Source: Fibrobacterota bacterium
GTDB lineage: Bacteria > Fibrobacterota > Fibrobacteria > UBA11236
Direction: 5' to 3'
Assembly (NCBI GenBank): GCA_947466585.1
Contig: CANIEU010000002.1
Span: forward strand, 124,001-188,000
Length of the DNA: 64,000 nt
Numbering within the stretch: the stretch's first letter is position 1; the number at the start of each line of letters is the position of its first letter. The position numbers and the translations under genes are program-made. Shown here in pieces: positions 7,794 to 15,723 of the stretch. The notes under the pieces were generated by a model. It was given only the letters and a program-made list of their open reading frames with translations, ran no database searches and was not told the origin of the DNA.

Positions 7794-8693
7794 TCACTCT
7801 ACGTTCGCGATTTGTTCGCGGATGATTTCCAGATCTTCCTTCCAGCCGATGCAGATCTGCTGGATGTCGTAATACTGGCTTTTGTTCGACAGCGTGTTCA
7901 CCTCGCGCAGCATCTCCTGCTGCAGGAAGCCCAGCTTTTTGCCGGGCGCGGGATGGTCGGCGAGAATCTCCAGAAAATGATCGAGGTGCGCGCGCAGGCG
8001 CGTCATTTCTTCGGCGACGTCGAGCTTTTCGGCCATGATGCCCAGCTCGGTGGCCAAGCGATCTTCGGCAACGGGGTGGCCGTCGAGCAATTCCTTCACG
8101 CGCTGGCGGATGCGCGCCACGTAATCGGTTTGGCGCTGCGGCAACAACGTCGCCACACGATCAAGCCCGGGATAGATGGCGCGTATGCGGGCTTCGAAAT
8201 CCTTGGCGAGATCCTTGCCCTCGCGCTCGCGCATGCTCACGAGATCGGCGCAGGCGCGGTGAAACACGGGCAGAATTTGTGCGTCGAGTTCGGCCGCATC
8301 GACAGAGCTTGTGGATTTTTCGGTCAGCACCATGTCGGGGATCCGCAACAGGTCGGCGGGGCCGACCGGGTCGCCGCCGAGTGCGGTGCCCATTCTCTTC
8401 GCCAAGGCGACGTACTCCGCGAACAGCGGTTCGTTCAATGCGATGGTCGAGTTCCCGCCGGCGGCACCTGCCGCGCCTGCATGGGTTTCCACGTTGACAT
8501 GGCAGGTCACCGAGCCGCGCGTCACGAAGGCGCCCAATTCTTTGCGGAGCACGTTGTCGAGATTGAGCAGTTCGCGGGGGCCGCGGCACTGGAAGTCGAG
8601 ATAGCGGTTGTTGACGGACTTGATTTCGACCGAAATGGTGCGGACGTCGTCGGACGCTTCCGCCCGGCCGTAGCCGGTCATGGATTTGAGCAT
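7794..8693 (-). CDS. yicC: YicC-family endoribonuclease
   Basis: The family is linked to RNA decay and stationary-phase survival; E. coli YicC has endoribonuclease activity. The product is 299 residues, near the usual 287-295. It opens with the signature MLKSMTGYGRAEA, the N-terminal domain carries VEIKSVNNRYLD, and the C-terminal DUF1732 part contains RLRAHLDHF and KKLGFLQQEMLREVNTLSNK. The start ATG at 8693 is clear from the signature. Divergent from xerD across a heptad-repeat pair. Confidence 0.94.
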   Translation of the reverse strand: MLKSMTGYGRAEASDDVRTISVEIKSVNNRYLDFQCRGPRELLNLDNVLRKELGAFVTRGSVTCHVNVETHAGAAGAAGGNSTIALNEPLFAEYVALAKRMGTALGGDPVGPADLLRIPDMVLTEKSTSSVDAAELDAQILPVFHRACADLVSMREREGKDLAKDFEARIRAIYPGLDRVATLLPQRQTDYVARIRQRVKELLDGHPVAEDRLATELGIMAEKLDVAEEMTRLRAHLDHFLEILADHPAPGKKLGFLQQEMLREVNTLSNKSQYYDIQQICIGWKEDLEIIREQIANVE

Positions 8694-8700
8694 GGGGAAA

Positions 8701-8816
8701 AGGTAGTAGGTGGACGGTAGCCGGTAGACGGTTGCGGAACGCAGAGGAGAATGCAGGTGGGCTAGAAGGGTGTTTTCTTGTGTTTTCTACCGTCTACCCA
8801 CTACCGTCTACCGTCC
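8701..8816. repeat. Heptad repeat pair, GTAGACG type (second copy)
   Basis: Left arm 8701-8732 (AGTAGGTGGACGGTAG, then CCGGTAGACGGTT); right arm 8786-8816 (TCTACCGTCTACCCACTACC, then GTCTACCGTCC). It uses the same words as the ispE-argF pair in the opposite orientation and shares 15- and 17-bp identities with it. It lies between divergent yicC and xerD. Confidence 0.8.
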
Positions 8817-8822
8817 AAAATT

Positions 8823-9767
8823 ATGACCTCACAGGCTTCCAATCTTTTCCCCCACGCCGACGCGTATCGCGCGCATTTGCTGCTGGAACGGCGCTTGGCG
8901 ACGAATACGGCCGACGGGTATCTCTCCGATTTGCGGGTTTGCTGGGCCGCGCTCGGCGGGCGGGAGAATTCCGCGCCCGAGTCCCTGCTGACCCGCGAAA
9001 ACCTGAACGCGCTCTTCGCAGACTTCGCCGCACTCGGGCTCACGCCTGCGACTTTGGCCCGATACCTCGCGGCTTTGCGCGGCTATGCGGAGTTTCTCGG
9101 CGATAGTCTCCGACAACCCGGGGTGGAGGATAATCCGCTGCAAGGCGTGCGTTTGCCCAAAGCGCAGCGCTATAAACCCCGCGCCTTGAGCGCGAAGGAA
9201 ATGCGCGATCTGTACGCTTCGGTGGAGGCCCGGGTGGCGACCGGGGAGAAGGGCGCGCGGCGGGATGCGGTTCTGTTGGAACTGCTCTACGGCCTCGGCT
9301 TGCGTGTTTCCGAGGCCATCACGCTTCCGCTCGACGCGCTGCACTTCGAGGATGATGTGGCCCTCATTCAGGGCAAGGGCAACAAGCAGCGTCTCGTCCC
9401 GTTGGGTGCCAAGGTGCAAGCGACCTTGCGGGATTGGATATTCGAGGAACGGGGATCGATTGCGAAACCCTCTATCGCGACGTTGCTGGTGAGTGCCCGG
9501 GGCGGGTCCCTGTCGCGCATGAGCGCGTGGAACCGGGTCCGCAAGATCTGTCTGGATGCGGGCCTCGATGCGGAAACGGCGGAGACGATTTCGCCGCATA
9601 CCTTTCGTCACACCTTCGCGACGCATCTCATCGAAGCCGGCGCCGATCTGCGTGCGGTGCAGGAGTTGCTGGGCCACGCCGACATTTCGACCACGCAAAT
9701 TTACACGCATTTGGATCAGGATTATCTGCGCGAGGTCCACCAGTCGTTTCATCCGCGGAACAAATGA
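8823..9767 (+). CDS. xerD: Tyrosine recombinase XerC/XerD
   Basis: Site-specific recombinase of the chromosome-dimer resolution type. The product is 314 residues from the ATG at 8823; the track start at 8778 translates repeat DNA. The N-terminal SAM-like DNA-binding domain covers residues 1-100. Catalytic motifs: Arg in YGLGLRVSEA, Lys in GKGNKQRLVP, HTFRHTFATHL, LGHADISTTQIYTH with the nucleophilic Tyr. The C-terminus HQSFHPRNK is more like XerD than XerC. Only one such gene is in the window, so the C/D assignment is tentative. No att site or integrase cargo is nearby, which argues against a mobile-element integrase. Confidence 0.88.
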   Translation: MTSQASNLFPHADAYRAHLLLERRLATNTADGYLSDLRVCWAALGGRENSAPESLLTRENLNALFADFAALGLTPATLARYLAALRGYAEFLGDSLRQPGVEDNPLQGVRLPKAQRYKPRALSAKEMRDLYASVEARVATGEKGARRDAVLLELLYGLGLRVSEAITLPLDALHFEDDVALIQGKGNKQRLVPLGAKVQATLRDWIFEERGSIAKPSIATLLVSARGGSLSRMSAWNRVRKICLDAGLDAETAETISPHTFRHTFATHLIEAGADLRAVQELLGHADISTTQIYTHLDQDYLREVHQSFHPRNK

Positions 9768-9917
9768 TTGCAGAGATTCCCGGAATTCGTGCCACCCGGG
9801 AGAAAATCGACCAAAATCCCCTGAAAATCTCCCGAAATTGAGCGATTCCGGAGGCCCCATCCCTGTGCATTTCTGCTAAATTTGGGGGCTCAAAAACCGT
9901 TCGCAGAAAGGTTCTTC

Positions 9918-11183
9918 ATGTCCTCCTCCGCCGCCTCCAAACTGCTCACCGCCCCCCTTTCTTCCGTCGATCCCGAGATCGCGGGTTTGATCGACCGCGA
10001 GGCGGCTCGTCAGGAGCACGAGATCGAATTGATCGCGTCGGAGAACACGGTCAGCAAGGCCGTGCTGGAGGCGATGGGCTCGGTGTTCACGAACAAGTAT
10101 TCCGAAGGCTATGCGGGCAAGCGTTACTACGGCGGCAACGAAGTGGTGGACGTGATGGAGCAGCTCGCGATCAACCGTGCGAAAGAGTTGTTCGGCGCCG
10201 AGCACGTGAACGTGCAGCCTCTGTCGGGTTCGCCGGCGAACCTTGCGGTGTACATGGCCGTGTGCAAGCCCGGCGACAAGGTGCTCGGCCTCAAGCTCGA
10301 CCACGGCGGACATCTGTCGCACGGTCATCCGGTTAACTTCTCGGGCCTGAACTACAACTTCGCGCAGTACGAGGTGGATGAAAAGACCTGCCGCATCGAC
10401 ATGGACAAGGTGCGCGAGATCGCGCTGCGCGAGCGCCCCCGCATGATCATCGCGGGTTTCTCGGCCTATTCGCGCGACATTGACTGGAAGGCTTTCAAGA
10501 GTATCGCCGACGAAGTCGGCGCTGTGACCTTCGGCGACATCGCGCACATCGCGGGTCTGATCGCTGGTAAGCAACTTGAGAACCCGGTGCCGATTTTCGA
10601 TATCGTGACGACCACCACGCACAAAACCTTGCGCGGTCCGCGCGGCGCGATCATCATGACCAAGGGAGCCTTCAAGAAGGACATCGATCGCACCGTGTTC
10701 CCGGGCATCCAGGGCGGCCCGCACGATCACATCAACGCCGCCAAGGCGGTGTGCTTCAAGGAAGCGCTCACCACCGATTTTCAGGACTATGCCAAGCAGG
10801 TCATTCTCAACGCGAAGACGCTGGCCGGCGAACTGATGAGCCGCGGCTACCGCATCCTGACTGACGGCACGGACAACCACCTGATGGTGGTCGATCTGCG
10901 CTCCAAGGATCTTGCGGGCAAGGCTTCGGAGATCGCGCTGGAGAAGGTGGGCATTTCCTGCTCGCGTTCCACCGTACCGTTCGATACCAAGAAGGCCCTC
11001 GACCCCTCGGGCATCCGCTTGGGCACGCCTTCGCTGACGACGCGCGGCATGGGCGAAGCCGAGACCAAGGCCGTCGCGGGCTTCATCGACGCGGCGCTCA
11101 TGAACGCCAGCGACGATGCGAAGCTGGCGTCGATCCGCGGCCAGGTGGCGGAATTGTGCAACAAGTTCCCGATCTACGTTTGA
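9918..11183 (+). CDS. glyA: Serine hydroxymethyltransferase
   Basis: PLP enzyme converting serine and tetrahydrofolate to glycine and methylene-THF. The product is 421 residues from the ATG at 9918 (AGAAAGG upstream). Motifs: ELIASENTVSKAVLEAMGS near residue 33, NKYSEGYAGKRYYGG near 58, the PLP Lys in VTTTTHKTLRGPRG near 232, and FPGIQGGPHDH near 262. All active-site segments are present. The 3-prime end overlaps or abuts the downstream dus gene and is followed by a palindromic repeat. Confidence 0.97.
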   Translation: MSSSAASKLLTAPLSSVDPEIAGLIDREAARQEHEIELIASENTVSKAVLEAMGSVFTNKYSEGYAGKRYYGGNEVVDVMEQLAINRAKELFGAEHVNVQPLSGSPANLAVYMAVCKPGDKVLGLKLDHGGHLSHGHPVNFSGLNYNFAQYEVDEKTCRIDMDKVREIALRERPRMIIAGFSAYSRDIDWKAFKSIADEVGAVTFGDIAHIAGLIAGKQLENPVPIFDIVTTTTHKTLRGPRGAIIMTKGAFKKDIDRTVFPGIQGGPHDHINAAKAVCFKEALTTDFQDYAKQVILNAKTLAGELMSRGYRILTDGTDNHLMVVDLRSKDLAGKASEIALEKVGISCSRSTVPFDTKKALDPSGIRLGTPSLTTRGMGEAETKAVAGFIDAALMNASDDAKLASIRGQVAELCNKFPIYV

Positions 11184-12337
11184 CGCCATCATCATCGGTC
11201 ACTTCGACAGGCTCAGTGACCGGTGATCTGATCGCCCGCGCGTTGAAGGTGAAACAGTCCTTCGATCTCGCGGGGCGGCGCATCTGGCCCAACGCATACC
11301 TCGCACCCATGTCGGGCGTCACGGATATCTGCTTCCGTCGTCTCGTCTCGCGCCTTGCGGGTGGGCGCACGGGCCTGCTGGTATCGGAATTCGTTTCGGT
11401 GCAGGTTCTGACCCAACCCGGCGGCCGTGAGAATGCAAAGTCCGCGCGTGAGATGGCTTTCGCTGAGGAAGAGCGCCCGTTCTCCATTCAGATTTTCGGT
11501 GCTGATGCCGCCAAAATGGGTGAGGGGGCCAGTATCGCCGCCGCCACGGGCTGCGACTTCATCGAGATCAACTGCGGATGCCCGGCCCCCAAGGTGGTCG
11601 GCAAAGGCGGCGGTTCGGGGCTTCTGCGTGACCTGCCCAACCTCGCGAACATTTTGCGTACCGTTAAAGCATCGGTCGACATTCCCGTCACCATCAAGGT
11701 ACGCGTGGGCTGGAACGACGATCTCATCACCTTGTTCGAGACGCTGAAGATCGCCGAAGCCGAAGGCGCGGCAGCCTTCGTGATCCACGGCCGCACGCGC
11801 GCGCAGGGCTACAAAGGCTTGGCAAACTGGGACCTGATCGCGGAGGCCAAGCGACGCGCCCCCGCGCACTTGCCGGTGATCGGCAACGGCGATGTCGTGC
11901 GCGCGGCGGATGTGATCCATCGTTTGGAAACCTACGGCGTGGACGGCGTGGCCGTGGGTCGGGGCGCCATGCACAACCCATGGATCTTCGCCCAAGTCGC
12001 CGACCTGTACGAAGGGAAGACACCGAAGGAACCCGGGAAATTGGATTACCTGTGGGTATTCTCCGAATACGAAACGTTGTTGCGTGAACAGATGGACCTC
12101 GACCTGCGCGTGCTCGGCAAGCTCAAGCAGATGGCGGCGCGCATTCTCAAGGGGCTCCCTGGCGGGTCTTTGGCGCGGCTGTCTCTGTTGCGCTCGCAGA
12201 GCGTGGAAGAGTTCCGGGGTCACCTGCACGATTACTTCGCCGGCATGGGCGAAGTCACGCGCGACTACGGCGTGCTGACTGAGTTGAACGGGAGTGATCA
12301 GACCGAAGTCGTGACCGGGAACACTTACATGAACTAG
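11156..12337 (+). CDS. dus: tRNA-dihydrouridine synthase
   Basis: FMN enzyme reducing uridines in tRNA D-loops. The core starts PNAYLAPMSGVTD. NCGCPAPKV carries the active-site Cys, followed by VTIKVRVGW, FVIHGRTRAQGYKG and IGNGDVVRA plus GVAVGRGAMHNPW for flavin phosphate binding. The C-terminal helical domain is present. No ATG precedes the core. Candidate starts are GTG at 11156 (overlaps glyA, with AGGTGG upstream), 11216 and 11249. I kept 11156, but a start after the palindrome at 11191-11227 is just as possible. Subfamily (DusA/B/C) is not assigned. Confidence 0.9.
   Translation: MQQVPDLRLTPSSSVTSTGSVTGDLIARALKVKQSFDLAGRRIWPNAYLAPMSGVTDICFRRLVSRLAGGRTGLLVSEFVSVQVLTQPGGRENAKSAREMAFAEEERPFSIQIFGADAAKMGEGASIAAATGCDFIEINCGCPAPKVVGKGGGSGLLRDLPNLANILRTVKASVDIPVTIKVRVGWNDDLITLFETLKIAEAEGAAAFVIHGRTRAQGYKGLANWDLIAEAKRRAPAHLPVIGNGDVVRAADVIHRLETYGVDGVAVGRGAMHNPWIFAQVADLYEGKTPKEPGKLDYLWVFSEYETLLREQMDLDLRVLGKLKQMAARILKGLPGGSLARLSLLRSQSVEEFRGHLHDYFAGMGEVTRDYGVLTELNGSDQTEVVTGNTYMN
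11191..11227. repeat. REP-like palindrome at the glyA-dus junction
   Basis: ATCATCGGTCACT and AGTGACCGGTGAT form 13-bp arms with one mismatch around TCGACAGGCTC. It sits just after the glyA stop and inside the longest possible dus frame. The CTTCGACAGGCTCAGTG core resembles, from memory, short palindromes dispersed in many bacterial genomes. Confidence 0.7.
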
Positions 12338-12384
12338 CCGGCGCCTGCGCCCGTCGCGGGAATTAGATTCCGTGTGGAGGTTCC

Positions 12385-13398
12385 ATGGCCGAGTCCGATA
12401 AAAATGGTGTCGTATCCCCGGCCTCCGACGGTTCCGTCGCCTCCATCGCCTTTGAAACCGCCGCGAGCCATGCTTCGCGGAGCGTGCCGGTGGCCGCACC
12501 CCAAGACACTGCTGGCGCGGTGCGCGCCTCGCTGATCGGCGCGAACTTCGAATGCGTCTCGCACATCGCGGTGTTAGAGAACGCGCGCTTTACGGGGCTG
12601 TTGCGCGTCGAAACCTTGATGAACGCGCCGGCGGACGCGGTCGTGTCGGCCTTGATGGATCGCGATCCGCCTGTGGTCTCTCCGGGCGTCGATCAGGAAT
12701 TGGCATCATGGAAGGCGCTCAAACACGGCGAGGCCGCCTTGGCGGTGGTCGGTGTCGACGGCGCATTCCATGGCGTCATTCCTCCGCAGAAACTGCTCGC
12801 GGTGCTGCTTGCCGAGCACGAGGAGGATCTGTCGCACCTCGGCGGCTTTCTGCAGTCGTCCGCGGTGGCTCGGCAGAACAGCATCGAAAGCGTGGCGCGC
12901 CGATTCAAGCATCGTTTGCCCTGGCTACTGGTCGGTCTCGGGGGCGCATTCTTTACGGCGGGTATCGTCGGCGGTTTCGAGGAGAAGCTGAAGGCGCATG
13001 TGATGCTGGCCTTCTTCATTCCCGCGGTGGTGTATCTCGCCGATGCGGTAGGGACGCAAACCGAGACGGTGGTGATTCGCGGGTTGTCGCTGGGCGTGCG
13101 CCTGCGCTCGATCCTGCTGCGCGAAATCCTCACCGGACTCGCGATCGGGGCGGTGCTGGCCCTGCTTTCGTGGCCGTTGCTCTACCTGATCTGGGGCGCG
13201 GCCGACGTGGCCTTAGGTGTTTCTCTCTCGTTGTTCGCGGCCTGCTCCACGGCGACCTTGGCCGCCATCAGTGTGCCGTGGGCGCTTACCAAATTCGGCG
13301 TCGATCCCGCGTTCGGCAGCGGACCTCTCGCAACCGTGATTCAGGATATTCTGTCCATCGCGATTTACTTGGCGGTGGTTACGGTTGTCGTGAATTAG
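12385..13398 (+). CDS. mgtE: MgtE-type magnesium transporter lacking the N domain
   Basis: Predicted Mg2+ channel/transporter. The product is 337 residues against about 450 for full MgtE. After an Ala/Ser-rich start comes a CBS-like pair (about residues 50-160, with VIPPQKLLAVLLAEHEEDL) and then the five-helix MgtE membrane domain from residue 180. Characteristic motifs are FIPAVVYLADAVGTQTETV and DPAFGSGPLATVIQDILSI, the latter carrying the pore-lining Asp. The N-terminal superhelical Mg2+-sensing domain is missing, so gating may differ. GTGGAGGTTCC precedes the ATG at 12385. Family is secure; substrate is inferred. Confidence 0.87.
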   Translation: MAESDKNGVVSPASDGSVASIAFETAASHASRSVPVAAPQDTAGAVRASLIGANFECVSHIAVLENARFTGLLRVETLMNAPADAVVSALMDRDPPVVSPGVDQELASWKALKHGEAALAVVGVDGAFHGVIPPQKLLAVLLAEHEEDLSHLGGFLQSSAVARQNSIESVARRFKHRLPWLLVGLGGAFFTAGIVGGFEEKLKAHVMLAFFIPAVVYLADAVGTQTETVVIRGLSLGVRLRSILLREILTGLAIGAVLALLSWPLLYLIWGAADVALGVSLSLFAACSTATLAAISVPWALTKFGVDPAFGSGPLATVIQDILSIAIYLAVVTVVVN

Positions 13399-13447
13399 GG
13401 GCGAGTCACTGCGCGGTTCGGCCCGTGACGGTGCGCCGCGTGGGCGA

Positions 13448-14050
13448 TCATCCCGCGGCGGGCCTTTCGCCCACGCGCAGCAGCCGCCGCAAATAATTGC
13501 GGATATCCTCCGGCCAAGTCCGGATCCACGCATCGAAACGCGCCGGGTCGCCCGCATACAGCGCGCGCGAGGCTTCCTCGAAGTTGGGAAGGTCTCCGGC
13601 CATCGCCCACATGAACGCGCCCACGGCATCGCGACGCTGAACCGCTTGGTCTTTTTCCGGCTCTTTGCCCCGCGCTTCTTCGACGAGGCGGCGGATGGCG
13701 GCGGAAGCGCCCTGCGGTTGGCGTTCGAGCCATTCCCAGTGGCGGGGGAAGAGCGAGATCTCGCGACTCACCACACCGAGGCGCGGGCGTCCTGGACCGG
13801 TGCGCCTCGGCATGAGGTCGTCGAGAGATCGGAACAGCGGATGCCAGGCGAGACGCTCGAGCACTTCTTCCGGAGTTCCTTCCAAATCGAAATCGACCTG
13901 CTTACCGGTGCCGTCTTCGAATACGAGAACGGGCGGGGTGTTGGTGAGCTGGTCGAAGACCTTCTTCACGGCCTGCACGACAGGCTCCACCGCCCCCGTT
14001 GCGAGGACTTGGTGGCCGATAAAGGCGGTGAACGTGCGAATGGTGGCCAT
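13448..14050 (-). CDS. DUF2239 family protein
   Basis: Function unknown. The product is 200 residues from the ATG at 14050, preceded by GAGGGG. Family features seen: an opening TFTAFIGHQVLATG, an acidic VFEDGTGKQVDFDLEG segment, then GRPRLGVVSREISLFPRHWEWL followed by GASAAIRRLVEEAR. The last of these resembles a small DNA- or nucleotide-binding helix. Cytosolic, with no signal. It stands alone, convergent with mgtE, and has a 12-bp perfect inverted repeat about 50 bp upstream of its start that could be an operator. Confidence 0.85.
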   Translation of the reverse strand: MATIRTFTAFIGHQVLATGAVEPVVQAVKKVFDQLTNTPPVLVFEDGTGKQVDFDLEGTPEEVLERLAWHPLFRSLDDLMPRRTGPGRPRLGVVSREISLFPRHWEWLERQPQGASAAIRRLVEEARGKEPEKDQAVQRRDAVGAFMWAMAGDLPNFEEASRALYAGDPARFDAWIRTWPEDIRNYLRRLLRVGERPAAG

Positions 14051-14099
14051 GGGAACCCCTCTTTTTCGGTCTTTTGGGCCAATTTTTTGGCCCGAAAGC

Positions 14100-14138
14100 A
14101 TTTATACCCGGATAATATAATATGACCCGGGTATAAAT
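14100..14138. promoter_or_regulatory. 12-bp perfect inverted repeat upstream of the DUF2239 gene
   Basis: ATTTATACCCGG (14100-14111) and CCGGGTATAAAT (14127-14138) flank a 15-bp AT-rich core ATAATATAATATGAC. There is no T-tract on either side, so an operator or promoter element is more likely than a terminator. A second small palindrome GGGCCAA/TTGGCCC lies nearer the gene. Confidence 0.5.
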
Positions 14139-14195
14139 AAAGGGGAGCTAGATCATGTGGATCACGGGTTTTTCAGGAATTTGTTCAGGAAGGGC

Positions 14196-14217
14196 AAAAA
14201 AACCGGATTTTATCCGA
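14196..14217 (-). terminator. Probable terminator of the phosphomannomutase gene
   Basis: On the minus strand TCGGAT-AAA-ATCCGG is followed by TTTTTTTG, about 30 bp past the stop. The stem is short. Confidence 0.5.
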
Positions 14218-14248
14218 CCCTTTTTTTCTTCATGCGTTCGCGTTTCTT

Positions 14249-15619
14249 CTAGTGACTCATCCCGATCTGGATGTGGCCGAACTCTTGGAGCTTGTTCAAC
14301 ACCTCGTTCTTGATCTCCTCCAACCGCTCCGGCGTACGCGCCTCGAAGCGCGTTACAAGAGAGGGCTGCGTGTTGGAAGCACGCATGAGACCCCAACCAT
14401 CCCCGAACAGGATGCGGACCCCATCGATGTCGATCACATCATACTTCGCTGAGAAGTAGGCGGCGGCTTCTTTCGCAATGCGGAACTTTTCGTCGTCGTT
14501 GTCGCAACCGCAACGAATCTCCGGTGTGTTGTAATAACGCGGCACGCCATCGAGCAACTGCGTCGGCTTCTTGCCCGTCTTGTCCATGATCTCGAGCAAA
14601 CGGCAGGCCGCGTAGATCGCGTCGTCGTAGCCGAAGTAGCGGTCCGCGAAAAACACGTGACCGCTGAGCTCGCCGGCGAGGGGAGCCTTCTCCTCCGACA
14701 TCTTTTTCTTCAGCAGCGAATGGCCGACCTTCCACAGAATGGGAATGCCGCCGGCCTTGGTGATCTCTTCCTCCAACGCCATCGAGGACTTCACCTCGTA
14801 GATGATCTTGCTTCCGGGGAGGTCGAGGAGAAGGTCCTTCGCATAGATCAGCGTCAGCAAATCGCCCGGGATGAGGACGCCCTTTTCGTCGATGATGCCC
14901 ACGCGATCGGAGTCGCCGTCGAGCCCGATACCCACTTCAAAGCCTAGTTCGACCACCTTCTTGCCCAGTTCCACCACGTTCTCTGCCACAGTCGGATCGG
15001 GATGGTGATTCGGGAAGTTTCCGTCCACGGTGTCATAGATGCTCACGACTTCGGCGCCGATGCACTCGAAGATGCGCTTTCCGAACAGGGCGCCCGTCGC
15101 GTTCGCCGGATCGAATACCATCTTGATTTTGCGGCTCAGCTTGAACTTGGAAGCGATGTAGTCGATATAGTCCTCGGTGATATCCTGCTTCACCGTTTCG
15201 CCCGTGCCGTCCACAAACTCGCCTGCGAGTGCGATGTCACGGATATGGGTGATCTCTGCACCGAACATGGTGGTCTTACCCACGCCCAACTTGATGCCGT
15301 TGTATTCCTTGGGATTGTGACTCGCCGTGATCATCGCAATACCGTCGACCGGCAAATGATACGCGGCGAAGTAACACAGAGGAGAGGTCACCGTGCCGAT
15401 GTCGATCACGTTGATGCCCGTGGAGTTGATCGCCGCAATGAAGGAGTCCATGAGTTCGCGGGTGTGCGTGCGCACGTCGCCGCCCACGGCGACGCGCTTG
15501 AGCCCTAGGCTGTGGAGATGCGTGCCGAAGGCCTTCGCGATCAGCGCGATGGTGTCGACGTTGAGTTCCTTAGGAACGAGACCGCGAATGTCGTATTCAC
15601 GAAAGATGGAGGGGGTCAT
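14249..15619 (-). CDS. Phosphomannomutase / phosphoglucomutase
   Basis: Interconverts hexose 1- and 6-phosphates (alpha-D-phosphohexomutase family, AlgC/ManB type). The product is 456 residues, usual length. It begins with FREYDIRGLVP. The phosphoserine loop is ITASHNPKEYNGIK near residue 97, the metal loop GLDGDSDRVG near 235, the sugar loop AGELSGHVFF near 320, and the phosphate loop RASNTQPSLVTRFEA near 420. All four active-site loops are intact. It lies just upstream of glgC on the same strand, so it may feed glucose-1-phosphate to glycogen synthesis. Substrate preference cannot be read from sequence. Confidence 0.93.
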   Translation of the reverse strand: MTPSIFREYDIRGLVPKELNVDTIALIAKAFGTHLHSLGLKRVAVGGDVRTHTRELMDSFIAAINSTGINVIDIGTVTSPLCYFAAYHLPVDGIAMITASHNPKEYNGIKLGVGKTTMFGAEITHIRDIALAGEFVDGTGETVKQDITEDYIDYIASKFKLSRKIKMVFDPANATGALFGKRIFECIGAEVVSIYDTVDGNFPNHHPDPTVAENVVELGKKVVELGFEVGIGLDGDSDRVGIIDEKGVLIPGDLLTLIYAKDLLLDLPGSKIIYEVKSSMALEEEITKAGGIPILWKVGHSLLKKKMSEEKAPLAGELSGHVFFADRYFGYDDAIYAACRLLEIMDKTGKKPTQLLDGVPRYYNTPEIRCGCDNDDEKFRIAKEAAAYFSAKYDVIDIDGVRILFGDGWGLMRASNTQPSLVTRFEARTPERLEEIKNEVLNKLQEFGHIQIGMSH

Positions 15620-15647
15620 GGGAGTCCTGCGTGGGCGAAGATGTTTT

Positions 15648-15679
15648 CAATGAACAATGCGGAATGAACGATGAAGAAT
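15648..15679. repeat. Heptad repeat, ATGAACA type, single arm
   Basis: ATGAACA ATGCGGA ATGAACG ATGAAGA runs in 7-bp steps between the phosphohexomutase and glgC genes. No inverted partner is visible. Confidence 0.65.
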
Positions 15680-15713
15680 AAAAAACCGGAAAAGCGTTTC
15701 TGCGCCGATCCGG
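15677..15713 (-). terminator. Probable terminator of glgC
   Basis: On the minus strand CCGGA...GCG/CGC...TCCGG is followed by TTTTTTATTC just past the glgC stop. The outer stem is 5 bp, with an internal loop. Confidence 0.55.
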
Positions 15714-15723
15714 CTCGATCTAT

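Noticed and set aside
2853-8816. CRISPR array interpretation of the heptad repeats
   Set aside because: Units are 7 bp, contiguous and without spacers of constant length; no cas gene is present.
8823-9767. Phage or island integrase reading of the tyrosine recombinase
   Set aside because: Its neighbours are housekeeping genes and there is no att-like repeat or cargo; XerD-like C-terminus HPRNK.
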